This document shows, piece after piece, positions 1 to 6,862 of a stretch of 39,853 bases of DNA (positions are counted from its first letter, which is position 1; every line of letters begins with the position of its first letter). Made by a program: the position numbers and the translations under genes. This DNA is from a virus, in the IMG/VR virus record IMGVR_UViG_3300035701_000102, positions 1-39,853 of that record; one strand, 5' to 3'. The notes beneath the pieces were generated by a model. That model did not search any database. It worked only from the letters and a program-made list of their open reading frames with translations, and had not been told where the DNA came from.

Positions 1-2
1 CC

Positions 3-575
3 GAACGGATAGATGGGTGGTGCGAAGGGCAATCCATGATGTTCCTGGCTGAGCAAGCGCCGAAGCACAACGTCATGGTGGAAGTCGGAACGTGGAAGGG
101 CCGTTCCTGTTCGATTCTGTGCGAACGCTCCAAGCCGGGGGCCAAAGTCTTCGCGGTCGATACCTGGAGGGGAAGTCACGACGAAGCCGCCACGCTCCAC
201 AAGCAGGGGCGAGACGACCGGGCTGGGTTGATGATTGAAATGCTGGAGAACCTACGCCCCTGGATCAACAGCGGGAAGCTGGAAATCATCCCGTTCGATT
301 CGGCCACCGTATCAAGTGTTTGGGGCAGGCTGTTTCCTAATCCAGTGATTGACTTCATCTGGATCGACAGCGACCACAGGACAGAGAGCGTGCGCAAAGA
401 AATCCGCCAGTGGCTGCCATTGATGCGCCCTGGCGGGATGATGTCGGGGCATGACGGTAAATGGGAGAGCGTTCAGGCGGCGCTCAACCTGGAACTTCCT
501 GGGTGGCAGACGAGCCTTGACCCGAATGACCACGCTTGGTTTTACGCCGTGCCCGACGCCGCGCCTTCCCAGTGA
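3..575 (+). CDS. Class I SAM-dependent methyltransferase (Methyltransf_24-like), 5' end cut off
   Basis: The reading frame is open from the first bases of the window, so the gene starts upstream; an internal ATG at 36 is probably not the start, because the upstream residues (RIDGWCEGQS) look like the usual lead-in of this family. Visible motifs are the glycine motif I (VEVGTWKGRS), an acidic strand end (FAVDTW) and IDFIWIDSDH followed by MRPGGMMSGHD, which together match class I methyltransferases of the Methyltransf_24 type. Family members often methylate sugars or natural-product hydroxyls; the substrate here is unknown. It converges with the minus-strand gene that ends at 484, overlapping by about 90 bases. 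It may belong with the two glycosyltransferases elsewhere in the window, but that is inference. Confidence 0.75.
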   Translation, partial: ERIDGWCEGQSMMFLAEQAPKHNVMVEVGTWKGRSCSILCERSKPGAKVFAVDTWRGSHDEAATLHKQGRDDRAGLMIEMLENLRPWINSGKLEIIPFDSATVSSVWGRLFPNPVIDFIWIDSDHRTESVRKEIRQWLPLMRPGGMMSGHDGKWESVQAALNLELPGWQTSLDPNDHAWFYAVPDAAPSQ

Positions 576-900
576 CCTTTTCCACGGTCGATGTCCGCAT
601 CTTGGAAATGCGGTGCGGGGCAAGGATCAGTTCGCCCACGATCTTACTGTGGCGCTTCTTGCCCACATAGATACGCTCCAGAGCGCCGCCGCCAAGTGGC
701 CACGCTTCGATCCAGAGCCGAGCGCCCTGTCGGCAAAGTTGGTGAAACTTGTAAGTGCCCGCTGCGCCCATGTCGATCTTCGCGCCCTGTGCGGTGCGAT
801 AGTACGGGCCGCCGCGTGCTTTGAATACGTCGCCAGATACCAGCGTCACCGCTGGCTTCGTCTGGTTGAACGTCCGGTAGAAATGAATCTTGCGGGTCAT
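484..900 (-). CDS. Hypothetical protein with basic C-terminal tail
   Basis: 138 residues, not recognised. The body contains repeated aromatic/basic strands and the last 35 residues are rich in Arg and Lys (for example KARRRARRKTKRG), which suggests nucleic-acid binding, though this is only composition. The ATG overlaps the stop of the upstream gene in an ATGA arrangement (897-900), so translation is probably coupled. It is the last gene of a minus-strand run of four small genes. Its 3' end overlaps the convergent methyltransferase gene, and the basic tail lies partly in that overlap, so the exact C-terminus deserves caution. Confidence 0.5.
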   Translation of the reverse strand: MTRKIHFYRTFNQTKPAVTLVSGDVFKARGGPYYRTAQGAKIDMGAAGTYKFHQLCRQGARLWIEAWPLGGGALERIYVGKKRHSKIVGELILAPHRISKMRTSTVEKVTGKARRRARRKTKRGHSGQGSSATQEVPG

Positions 901-1157
901 GCTACCGTCTCCCCCGGCTTGGTGTACTTGCGGGTCTTGGCCACGATCTTAATTGCGCCGTTCGCGTACTGCGACCGGCCGTTCTTGTTGCGCAGCGCCC
1001 TGAGTCCCAGGTTCATAAACTGCTTGTGGTCAAGGTCAATCGTCAGTTCAATTTCTCCGCTGACGAATCCATCGTCGCTCTGCTTGGCCTGGGCGCTATC
1101 CCAGTGGCCCAGCGACTGGCCCATCGTTCCGAGTTTGAATGTGTAAATGCGTGACAT
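897..1157 (-). CDS. Hypothetical small protein
   Basis: 86 residues, no family recognised. The sequence alternates charged and hydrophobic residues with a likely beta-rich core (VSGEIELTIDLDHKQFMNLG) and a basic C-terminal third. A purine-rich ribosome site (gggagagtgaacc) precedes the ATG. It lies 3 bases downstream of the preceding minus-strand gene and overlaps the next by ATGA, so it is part of the same short operon. Confidence 0.6.
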   Translation of the reverse strand: MSRIYTFKLGTMGQSLGHWDSAQAKQSDDGFVSGEIELTIDLDHKQFMNLGLRALRNKNGRSQYANGAIKIVAKTRKYTKPGETVA

Positions 1158-1160
1158 GGT

Positions 1161-1439
1161 TCACTCTCCCTTCAGTGCTACGATTACATCAAAGAACTTC
1201 GTGGTTTTCCGATCCACCTTCAGGAGCGGAGACTTTTCCAAGCGGCGAAGTGCTGACTTGGCGGCTTTGTTTTTTCGACCATCGTAAGAATCCTCAACGT
1301 GGAACCATGCGATGGTGCTAAACCGCGCTTGGCGGCAGGGCTTGCCCCAACGTGCCGTTTCTTGCCGATCCTGATCTTCCAGGAAATCGGCTACCATGCG
1401 GTCGGTAAGTTCGGCGTAGGTTTTGACTTTGGTAATCAC
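1161..1439 (-). CDS. Hypothetical small protein
   Basis: 92 residues from a GTG start at 1439. I chose this start because it is preceded by aaagggagaaataac, the best ribosome site; an ATG at 1457 overlapping the upstream stop (ATGA) is an alternative that adds six residues. The protein has a predicted helical N-terminus (YAELTDRMVADFLEDQDRQ) and a C-terminal half with basic residues and a short helix-turn pattern (AAKSALRRLEKSPLLKVD) that could read as a small winged-helix domain, but I do not recognise a family. Confidence 0.55.
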   Translation of the reverse strand: MITKVKTYAELTDRMVADFLEDQDRQETARWGKPCRQARFSTIAWFHVEDSYDGRKNKAAKSALRRLEKSPLLKVDRKTTKFFDVIVALKGE

Positions 1440-1453
1440 GTTATTTCTCCCTT

Positions 1454-1546
1454 TCATTTGCCCCATCCGACATAAACCGCCCTGTAGAGCAGGGCAGCAT
1501 AAACCGCGTAGGTCGCGGCACAGTAAGTAAGGATCAGCGTAAACAT
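1454..1546 (-). CDS. Very small single-span membrane protein
   Basis: 30 residues from an ATG at 1546 that has a good ribosome site (gaagggagcttaag) just upstream. Almost the whole chain is one hydrophobic segment (FTLILTYCAATYAVYAALLY) followed by a short tail. It is the first gene of the minus-strand operon and lies about 25 bases downstream of promoter-like module P1. Too short for family recognition; the start site and hydrophobicity are the only support. Confidence 0.45.
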   Translation of the reverse strand: MFTLILTYCAATYAVYAALLYRAVYVGWGK

Positions 1547-1569
1547 CTTAAGCTCCCTTCGCCCCTCTT

Positions 1570-1612
1570 GCCCCTCACCATACATTACGCATCCAGTTCC
1601 GATATTGTTCAC
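1570..1612 (-). promoter_or_regulatory. Conserved promoter-like module P1
   Basis: Minus-strand copy of a module found five times in the first 4.5 kb. It has GTGAAC (-35-like, 1612-1607), an internal GGAAC, then TGCG-TAATGT (-10-like from 1587) 19 bases from the first hexamer, and a downstream GGGGCA. It faces left, towards the four small minus-strand genes, and is divergent from P2. Confidence 0.65.
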
Positions 1613-1630
1613 CCATGCAAAATAATTTAT

Positions 1631-1670
1631 CTGAACCTTTTCGGAACTGGGTGCGTAATTAAAGTGGGGC
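1631..1670 (+). promoter_or_regulatory. Conserved promoter-like module P2
   Basis: CTGAAC (1631-1636), internal GGAAC (1643-1647), TGCG-TAATTA (1652-1661) and GGGGCA (1666-1671). It reads towards the tRNA-like element and the 72-residue protein gene, and stands back to back with P1. Confidence 0.65.
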
Positions 1671-1689
1671 AGGATGGGAAGGGGGCCAT

Positions 1690-1758
1690 GAGGCAAGGGC
1701 CGCGTGGGCGACAGCGGTGTGAAAGCCGCACTAGCAGGTTCGATTCCTGTTTGCCTCT
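1690..1758 (+). tRNA. tRNA-like element, non-canonical anticodon arm
   Basis: Seven perfectly paired acceptor bases (gaggcaa at 1690-1696 with ttgcctc at 1751-1757) and a standard T arm with a TTCGATT loop (1734-1750) are directly visible. The middle is irregular: 68 bases between acceptor ends, about four short of a normal tRNA. One fold gives a 5-bp D stem with a GG-containing loop and then only a 3-bp anticodon stem; another gives a GCGG/CCGC stem with an 8-base loop containing GTGAAA. No CCA is encoded. It could be a degenerate tRNA, a tRNA mimic, or a tRNA-derived attachment segment; amino-acid identity cannot be assigned. Confidence 0.4.
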
Positions 1759-1778
1759 CTTGAAAGGCGGTGAGAACC

Positions 1779-1997
1779 ATGAAGACCACAGGATGCCGAA
1801 AGAACCAGACAATCAATCTGCCGTACTTGCAAGCCAAGCGGAACGTGGTAAACGTGCGCCGGGTGGGCAGGGGCGTTGATGTTGGCGAAGTGTTCCACAA
1901 TGGAGCCTGGACGATGGTGCAGAGGCATACGAAGACCGGGGCGTGGACGCATACCAGTCAAGCTGCGGTGGATTACTTGGTCGAACACGGATATTGA
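1779..1997 (+). CDS. Hypothetical small basic protein
   Basis: 72 residues from the ATG at 1779, which is preceded by aaggcggtgagaacc. The chain is basic in its first half (QAKRNVVNVRRVGRG) and ends with a short helix (SQAAVDYLVEHGY). No family recognised. It is the first protein gene downstream of P2 and the tRNA-like element. The next module, P3, overlaps its stop codon. Confidence 0.55.
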   Translation: MKTTGCRKNQTINLPYLQAKRNVVNVRRVGRGVDVGEVFHNGAWTMVQRHTKTGAWTHTSQAAVDYLVEHGY

Positions 1998-2032
1998 ACA
2001 TTTACGCATAAGGTGCGTATAATTGCTGGGGC
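1994..2032 (+). promoter_or_regulatory. Conserved promoter-like module P3
   Basis: The copy closest to a textbook promoter: TTGAAC (1994-1999), 18 bases, TATAAT (2018-2023), preceded by TGCG and followed by GGGGCAT. It lacks the internal GGAAC of the other copies. It drives the 286-residue gene that starts at 2054. Confidence 0.7.
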
Positions 2033-2053
2033 ATAACACGAAAGGGGAAAGCC

Positions 2054-2914
2054 ATGCGAGAACTGAATCCTTACGACCGTTTCGACCGCATTCACGACGC
2101 CGCGCTGGCCTGTGCCAAGACCCGGCAGGGAGAGAATCGGATCGAAGAGACTGAGTATCACCATGGCGTTGCTGAGCCTGGGTACGACGACAAGCCGACT
2201 GTTCTGGGCAACTGGAACAAGATCAGCAAGTGGCACAAAGACCGATCAATCGACCTGGACGAAGCGCCAGCACGCATGGCGCACGCCCTGGAGGCCGCTG
2301 GCCTCAGTATCGAGTGGTCCGACGAGTGGACCGTCTGCGCGGACTGTTCCAAGCTGGTGCGGTCGCAGCCTGACAGCTATTCCTGGACGCGGGCGTACTG
2401 GGACGATGAAGACGGGTATGCGCACTGTGAAAGATGCACGGACAAGGACGACTCGGAATACCTGGAGTGGCTGGAAGGTCACGAAGACCGGGCGGCCACG
2501 TTCCAAGTGGACCTGGAAGCCGCTGGGTACAAGTGCCTGGAAGACCGGCTGGAATCCGGCCTGTACGGCGGCCAGGACGCTTCCCCGTCGAAGATCGCAG
2601 CCGCCCTGCGGAAACAGGGCGTCGAGCGGTTTATCTTCAGCCTGGACAGCGTAGGGCAGTTTGACGCCAGATTCAGCCTGTGGGTGCATTCTGACGACCT
2701 GGAGAAGTTGGACCGATCAAAATATGACGCTGCCAACAAGCGGGCAGACGTTGACCCGGCCGACGCCTTGAAGCGTGGCCTCCAGGGAGCCACGGTGGCG
2801 CTATCAAAGCTGCCGGTCGGGCCAGGGGTCAAGATGGCCAAGATCGGCCCTGACGGCACGGTAGAGGCCCGGCTTGTGTCGCCTGAAGAGTTCATCGAAG
2901 GGATAAAGGATTGA
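2054..2914 (+). CDS. Conserved hypothetical protein with a zinc-finger-like centre
   Basis: 286 residues; ATG preceded by gaaaggggaaagcc. The middle carries a CxxC pair (VCADCSK, near residue 96) and a second (HCERC, near residue 130), a spacing that fits a zinc-binding ribbon. The flanking text (IEWSDEWT, PDSYSW, LEWLEGHEDRA) resembles, from memory, an uncharacterised phage and plasmid protein family. Function unknown. It forms its own transcription unit, with module P3 before it and a strong terminator just after it. Confidence 0.7.
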   Translation: MRELNPYDRFDRIHDAALACAKTRQGENRIEETEYHHGVAEPGYDDKPTVLGNWNKISKWHKDRSIDLDEAPARMAHALEAAGLSIEWSDEWTVCADCSKLVRSQPDSYSWTRAYWDDEDGYAHCERCTDKDDSEYLEWLEGHEDRAATFQVDLEAAGYKCLEDRLESGLYGGQDASPSKIAAALRKQGVERFIFSLDSVGQFDARFSLWVHSDDLEKLDRSKYDAANKRADVDPADALKRGLQGATVALSKLPVGPGVKMAKIGPDGTVEARLVSPEEFIEGIKD

Positions 2915-2923
2915 CGATGCTTA

Positions 2924-2962
2924 GGTAGCTAACGGACCATCCGTGTCCGGTAGCTACCTTTT
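2924..2962 (+). terminator. Rho-independent terminator
   Basis: Stem GGTAGCTA plus CGGAC pairs with GTCCG plus TAGCTACC, with a short loop, followed directly by TTTT (2959-2962). It ends the 286-residue gene and sits just before module P4. Confidence 0.8.
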
Positions 2963-2965
2963 CAT

Positions 2966-3009
2966 GCGAACCATTTAGGAACGTGGTGCGTAATATATGA
3001 TAGAGGGGC
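2966..3009 (+). promoter_or_regulatory. Conserved promoter-like module P4
   Basis: GCGAAC (2966-2971), internal GGAAC, TGCG-TAATAT (2987-2996) and GGGGCAT (3005-). A TATGAT also lies at 2996-3001. It serves the 155-residue gene starting at 3026. Confidence 0.65.
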
Positions 3010-3025
3010 ATGAAAGGAATGGGCC

Positions 3026-3493
3026 ATGAGAGTCAACAGAAGCTACCACCTGACCTACCACAGCAAGCGCAAGAACCGCAAGTCGCGGCTGGATCGCAAA
3101 GCACGCAAGGCGCGGAAACTCGCCAAGCTGCATTTCCGAGACGGGTATCCCGGCCACTACTTCAAGCCTGCGCCCGCTGGACGCCGGTGGGAGTTTGTCG
3201 AAGCCGCCACGCTGGCGTGCGACGAACTGAAACGTGGCAACCGTCTTCCCGCCGCGCCGGATGGCGTGAGTGAACCGCGATGGAACGCGATGGTTCGATC
3301 TGTGGCCAACGGAGCCACGGTCGAGAGCGACAAGCGCGGCCTCTGGAGCGGGCACTATGACGACCGGGAAGTGTACGACTTCGATCAGAAGGAACTGAAC
3401 GAGTTGAGCAAGTACACGGCAAACCGGGAACTGGCCAAAAAGCTGTTCCTGGGGATGGATGTCCCAACGGTCGAACTGGACAACTTAGTTTGA
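3026..3493 (+). CDS. Hypothetical protein with basic N-terminus
   Basis: 155 residues; the ATG at 3026 follows aaaggaatgggcc. The first 50 residues are strongly basic (KRKNRKSRLDRKARKARKL), then comes a mixed alpha/beta body with an acidic C-terminal stretch. The basic start suggests nucleic-acid contact but no motif is decisive. It is first in a run (3026-4462) with the shared leader pattern gaaaggaannnngccATG. Confidence 0.6.
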   Translation: MRVNRSYHLTYHSKRKNRKSRLDRKARKARKLAKLHFRDGYPGHYFKPAPAGRRWEFVEAATLACDELKRGNRLPAAPDGVSEPRWNAMVRSVANGATVESDKRGLWSGHYDDREVYDFDQKELNELSKYTANRELAKKLFLGMDVPTVELDNLV

Positions 3494-3506
3494 AAGGAAC
3501 CAAGCC

Positions 3507-3902
3507 ATGACAACCTACATCCGAGAAGCGTTTGATAAGGTCTGCGAAGACGCGCGTGAGCCGGAAGGCGCGTACGTCTGCCTGATGGAGCGGACGCCTT
3601 TTTACGGCGGGCCGGAAGAGGGCGGCTGGTGGGGCTGCGACACGGATGTTGTCGAGTACAAGTGGTTCAGCACCACGGAAGAGGCCGAGAGCGTCAGGGC
3701 CAAGGTCGATGAACTGGCCGAAGAGTTAAAGGCCGAGAGCGTCCGGTCGCACGGCGAACATTGCCTGCGAGAAATGGAGTGGCTGGAGGCGCGCGGCCTG
3801 GATGCCGATTATCTGCCTGAGCCGGATGGTCCGAGCGATTACTACGTCACAGTGGCCGACAAAGTGCCAACGGGGCGAAGCGGCTGCCGACATTACGAAT
3901 GA
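3507..3902 (+). CDS. Conserved hypothetical phage protein
   Basis: 131 residues, very acidic; ATG preceded by gaaaggaaccaagcc. The segment AYVCLMERTPFYGGPEEGGWWG is distinctive and matches, from memory, a small family present in many phages with no known role. A helical acidic middle (EEAESVRAKVDELAEELKAE) is coiled-coil-like. High negative charge is typical of small early phage proteins that bind host factors or mimic DNA, but nothing here shows that directly. Confidence 0.65.
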   Translation: MTTYIREAFDKVCEDAREPEGAYVCLMERTPFYGGPEEGGWWGCDTDVVEYKWFSTTEEAESVRAKVDELAEELKAESVRSHGEHCLREMEWLEARGLDADYLPEPDGPSDYYVTVADKVPTGRSGCRHYE

Positions 3903-3913
3903 AAGGAAATGCC

Positions 3914-4462
3914 ATGAATACCATCGACGCAATCACCAAGGGCGAGTTTGCCTGCACGATCTACCAGGATGAAGATGCCGAGTCTCCCCGCGAGTGGGAC
4001 AACCTGGGAACGATGATTTGCTTCCACGGGCGATACAACCTGGGCGACAAGCATGAACTGAGCCTGGAGGAAGCGCGCGAACTGGAAAACAGCGACGACG
4101 TTATCAGCCTGCCGCTCTACCTTTACGATCACAGTGGCCTGCGGATCAAGGTTGGTTCCTTCGCGGGACTCTTGCCGCAAGGCCACGCCGAGTTTGATTC
4201 TGGCAAGGTGGGTTTCGTCTACTGCACCAAGGAAAAGGCGTGCAAGGAATATGGGTGCAAGCGGATCGGGCCGCGCCGCCGAATGGCGGTGGAAAAGGTA
4301 CTGGAGGGGGAAGTGAAGACTTATGACGACTACCTGAGTGGCCAAGTTTACGGATATAGCATCGAAGACAAGAACGGCGACCACGTTGATTCCTGCACCG
4401 GATTCTACGGCCTAGACGATGCGCGTTCCGCCGCGAACGCAGCGATGGACAATCCAGGATGA
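3914..4462 (+). CDS. Conserved hypothetical phage protein
   Basis: 182 residues from the ATG at 3914, chosen for its leader gaaaggaaatgcc, like its neighbours; an ATG at 3899 overlapping the previous stop would add five residues. The text YQDEDAESPREWDNLGTM, then RYNLGD, then LPLYLYDHSG and a late KVGFVY marks a widespread phage family that I recognise by sequence but that has no assigned function. It ends the P4 unit; module P5 begins seven bases after its stop. Confidence 0.7.
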   Translation: MNTIDAITKGEFACTIYQDEDAESPREWDNLGTMICFHGRYNLGDKHELSLEEARELENSDDVISLPLYLYDHSGLRIKVGSFAGLLPQGHAEFDSGKVGFVYCTKEKACKEYGCKRIGPRRRMAVEKVLEGEVKTYDDYLSGQVYGYSIEDKNGDHVDSCTGFYGLDDARSAANAAMDNPG

Positions 4463-4468
4463 AATGCA

Positions 4469-4512
4469 GTGACCCTTTTAGGAACGCCGTGCGTAATGTA
4501 GAGTAGTGGGGC
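4469..4512 (+). promoter_or_regulatory. Conserved promoter-like module P5
   Basis: GTGACC (4469-4474), internal GGAAC (4481-4485), TGCG-TAATGT (4490-4499) and GGGGCAT (4508-). It drives the gene run from 4536 to about 6298. Confidence 0.65.
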
Positions 4513-4535
4513 ATCAATACGAAAGGAACCAAGCC

Positions 4536-4799
4536 ATGAAACTCTCAGACGAAACACTCCCCCGGCACAGCGCTCTCGCGCCAAACTTCAGCGAAGTCAC
4601 GCTGGGTGAACTGGACCTGTACTTCAGCTACGCTACATTAGTTGCGTTTCGAGCGGGCGGCAAACTGGTTGTTCGCGTCAATGACTGGAGCGCCACGACC
4701 GGCAAGCACCTGAACGCCATCGACGGTGGCGATAAGAAATCGCGGCTGGAGGCCACGGAGTTTGTGGAAGCCTACCGCAAGGCGATGAAAGGAAAGTGA
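4536..4799 (+). CDS. Conserved small phage/plasmid protein
   Basis: 87 residues from the ATG at 4536 (leader gaaaggaaccaagcc). The segments LYFSYATLVAFRAGG and NDWSATTGKHLNAIDGG are typical of a small family of unknown function common on phages and plasmids (possibly Pfam DUF8033; name from memory). Predicted fold is mostly beta. First gene after module P5. Confidence 0.65.
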   Translation: MKLSDETLPRHSALAPNFSEVTLGELDLYFSYATLVAFRAGGKLVVRVNDWSATTGKHLNAIDGGDKKSRLEATEFVEAYRKAMKGK

Positions 4800-4802
4800 A
4801 CC

Positions 4803-5114
4803 ATGAACGCCACAAGAGAGAGTCGAATCAGGACAGCGCGCGAAGAGCCTGCCCTGAAGTTGAGCGACAAGGCCAAAATCAAGCTGGCCGAAATGACACT
4901 GAAACTTGAAGCCGACATCTTACTCCGCGATTCGCACAAGAGAATCCACGTACCGACCTACGAAGAGTGGGTGGGCGTAGGACTACTGGAGAGAGACGAC
5001 GGACTTAAGCGAACGAAAGGAACCAGCCATGTCCCGCAAGGATTATCGAGAGTGGAAAAACGCAACCGGAACCATCATGCCCTGCTGCGCTGCCGTGGAT
5101 GGTGTCTTGATTGA
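4803..5114 (+). CDS. Hypothetical small protein
   Basis: 103 residues; ATG preceded by gaaaggaaagtgaacc. The first two thirds are helical and charged (LSDKAKIKLAEMTLKLEADILLRDS). The last 28 codons lie inside the next gene in another frame, and read as low-quality sequence, so the C-terminus may be poorly conserved. Not recognised. Confidence 0.5.
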   Translation: MNATRESRIRTAREEPALKLSDKAKIKLAEMTLKLEADILLRDSHKRIHVPTYEEWVGVGLLERDDGLKRTKGTSHVPQGLSRVEKRNRNHHALLRCRGWCLD

Positions 5115-5424
5115 TGAGCGGAGCGACAGGACTCTGCCAGAGCCGATCCAGAAGTACGCTGTAGATGTGGGTGAAGACTCGGCACAGTTTGTAATCGAGT
5201 TCACTTCAACTGGCTATCACCAGGACGCTTCCATGTACGGCGGCCCAGAACATTTGGGCTGGCCAGCCGAGGGGAGCGACGATAGGAAAGTCCAGAAGAT
5301 CGTCCTTGGAATGTGGAACGGGACTGCAATCACAATGACAGATGAAGAGGCGTCATGCCTGGAATCGTTCTATCGAGACGATATTTACGGCGCGGACCTT
5401 GATGAAATGGAAGGGGAAATATGA
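5029..5424 (+). CDS. Hypothetical acidic protein
   Basis: 131 residues; ATG preceded by gaaaggaaccagcc. Beta-rich with an acidic C-terminal part (DDIYGADLDEMEGEI). No family recognised. It overlaps the end of the preceding gene by 86 bases and the start of the next by ATGA, so it is part of a translationally coupled string. Confidence 0.6.
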   Translation: MSRKDYREWKNATGTIMPCCAAVDGVLIDERSDRTLPEPIQKYAVDVGEDSAQFVIEFTSTGYHQDASMYGGPEHLGWPAEGSDDRKVQKIVLGMWNGTAITMTDEEASCLESFYRDDIYGADLDEMEGEI

Positions 5425-5900
5425 AAACTACAACGAAGCCGCATGTCATCTCCGCGATGAATGCGCAGGTGGTCTATGGGTGGATCAAAGAGCGGGGTGG
5501 CATTGCAATCTGGAGGTCAATCAACCTTGGGAATCCCGGCGCTTCCTGGAGTGCGCCAGTCAAGTCCGCCGCTGGCGAAGTTTACGGGAAACCTAACTGG
5601 CAGTGCGGAAACGAGCCTGAGCGAATCATCACCGATCCCGCCGAAGTCAACGTGACTGTCGGCAAGGAAGCTAAGCGATTCAAGATCAGGACGCGATTGA
5701 GCGACAATGGATTGACGATCAAGCTGGATGGCAGGAGCAGTGAGCGCGTGCGCCGATACCTGGAAAAGTACCAGACGGAAGACAAGGAAACGTGGTATGA
5801 GTTCGACGGGGACACCTGTATCATCATGGTCGATGATACCGTGACTCCGCTGGTTGATTACATAAAGGCAGGGGTATTTGCAAAAAGGAATCTGCTATGA
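5421..5900 (+). CDS. Conserved hypothetical protein
   Basis: 159 residues, ATG overlapping the preceding stop. The N-terminal text (GWIKERGGIAIWRSINL followed by NPGASWSAP) and the ITDP and RFKIRTR elements look, from memory, like a small protein family found in phages and in some environmental bacteria, without known function. The C-terminal third alternates strand and helix (RRYLEKYQ, TWYEFDGDTCIIMVDD). Confidence 0.6.
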   Translation: MKTTTKPHVISAMNAQVVYGWIKERGGIAIWRSINLGNPGASWSAPVKSAAGEVYGKPNWQCGNEPERIITDPAEVNVTVGKEAKRFKIRTRLSDNGLTIKLDGRSSERVRRYLEKYQTEDKETWYEFDGDTCIIMVDDTVTPLVDYIKAGVFAKRNLL

Positions 5901-6298
5901 CAATGGAACCGCTTCTAATGATCGAAATAGCGCTGAGTGACGACAGGAAAAGCATGAGAGTCACGTATGAAAGGGAAGGAACCTGGACAGCGTTTTCTGT
6001 GACATCAGCGGCAGAGTTTCGTAACGCACTCCTGGATGCCGCGAGCAAGATGGAAGACGGCGGGAACGATGGCGAAGGGCCGGGCGTCATTGGAATCAGT
6101 GACGGTATGCGTATCGTGCTGGGATTCAACCGCACGGACAGGCACTTCTATTTCAACCGGCGTCAGGTGAACGTCCTGACGAAGACGCTGAAATTGGCAA
6201 TCGAAAAGCACGCGGAACTGAGTGCGGAATCGAGTGAGGGCAGTGGCAAATCGGAACCTGAGTTGTTTAATGCCGTCAAGCAGGTAGAATGGAACTGA
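5897..6298 (+). CDS. Hypothetical protein
   Basis: 133 residues, ATG overlapping the previous stop and preceded by aaaaaggaatctgct, a strong ribosome site. The same 20 bases around this start recur at 33218-33237. The protein is alpha/beta with no motif I can name. It ends the coupled string that begins at 4803. Confidence 0.55.
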   Translation: MTMEPLLMIEIALSDDRKSMRVTYEREGTWTAFSVTSAAEFRNALLDAASKMEDGGNDGEGPGVIGISDGMRIVLGFNRTDRHFYFNRRQVNVLTKTLKLAIEKHAELSAESSEGSGKSEPELFNAVKQVEWN

Positions 6299-6333
6299 GC
6301 GGGATGAGGCAATGAACATTGGAGGGTATCAAT

Positions 6334-6591
6334 ATGGCGACAGTACAAGAACGTGGACGCGGGCGGCCACCGGCCGTTCCGCCTAGAGGCAAGTCGGGTG
6401 AGTTTGCCAGGAATCTGAGGCGCTACAGGATGGAAGTTGCCATGTCAGTTGAAGTTATGGCGCAAAAGGCTTGCGTCAGCCGTTCCCTGGTGAATAAGTT
6501 TGAGGCTGGCAAGGCGCACCCATCGGTCGATACTCTTTCGCGGCTGGCGAAGGTTCTGAAAGTCAGCATTGCGGACTTGTACGAAGACTGA
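6334..6591 (+). CDS. XRE-family helix-turn-helix regulator
   Basis: 85 residues from the ATG at 6334, eight bases after a GGAGG ribosome site; earlier start-like codons lack one. A helix-turn-helix of the lambda repressor-like class covers residues about 25-83: FARNLRRYRMEVAMSVEVMAQ, then KACVSRSLVNKFEAGKAHPSVDTLSRLAKVL. A basic, Pro-rich N-terminal tail (RGRGRPPAVPPRGK) precedes it and may act as a DNA-minor-groove arm. It lies between the early genes and the structural operon, a natural place for a middle or late regulator. Operator not identified. Confidence 0.85.
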   Translation: MATVQERGRGRPPAVPPRGKSGEFARNLRRYRMEVAMSVEVMAQKACVSRSLVNKFEAGKAHPSVDTLSRLAKVLKVSIADLYED

Positions 6592-6641
6592 TATATTTTC
6601 CTGGCTGGCCGGGGATTCAGTATTGACAGCGGTTTCTTGCC

Positions 6642-6830
6642 GTGGCAGAATCCCCAGAAGCTGAAGCTACGAATGCGGCGTGGATCGACCGAATAAACGT
6701 GATGATCCGCGACACGGCCGTAGATATTCTCAGGAAGCCTGATTTTCACGGAAGCGTGGACCTGAGAGTTTTCTTCAAGGACAGCAAGATCACTGGAGCG
6801 GAAAAAAGCGTAAGGCAGACGTTCAAGTAA
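6642..6830 (+). CDS. Small conserved hypothetical protein
   Basis: 62 residues if read from the GTG at 6642; GTG 6699 and ATG 6702 are alternatives. The pattern FHGSVDLRVFFKDSKITG followed by a basic end resembles a short domain that I have seen in small phage proteins, unassigned. A TTGACA at 6624-6629 is followed 17 bases on by CAGAAT, which overlaps the GTG and would favour the later start if it is a real promoter. The terminator at 6863 follows. Confidence 0.5.
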   Translation: MAESPEAEATNAAWIDRINVMIRDTAVDILRKPDFHGSVDLRVFFKDSKITGAEKSVRQTFK

Positions 6831-6862
6831 CTGCCCGAACCTAAGCCGATTGAATAACCATA

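Noticed and set aside
451-1146. Long plus-strand open frame opposite the four small minus-strand genes
   Set aside because: It lacks a ribosome site, and the minus-strand genes have overlapping starts and stops, good leaders and a promoter-like module, so this frame is a shadow.
1690-1758. Phage attachment site in a tRNA
   Set aside because: Both acceptor halves are present and no integrase is near, so a tRNA-like gene is the simpler reading; not excluded.
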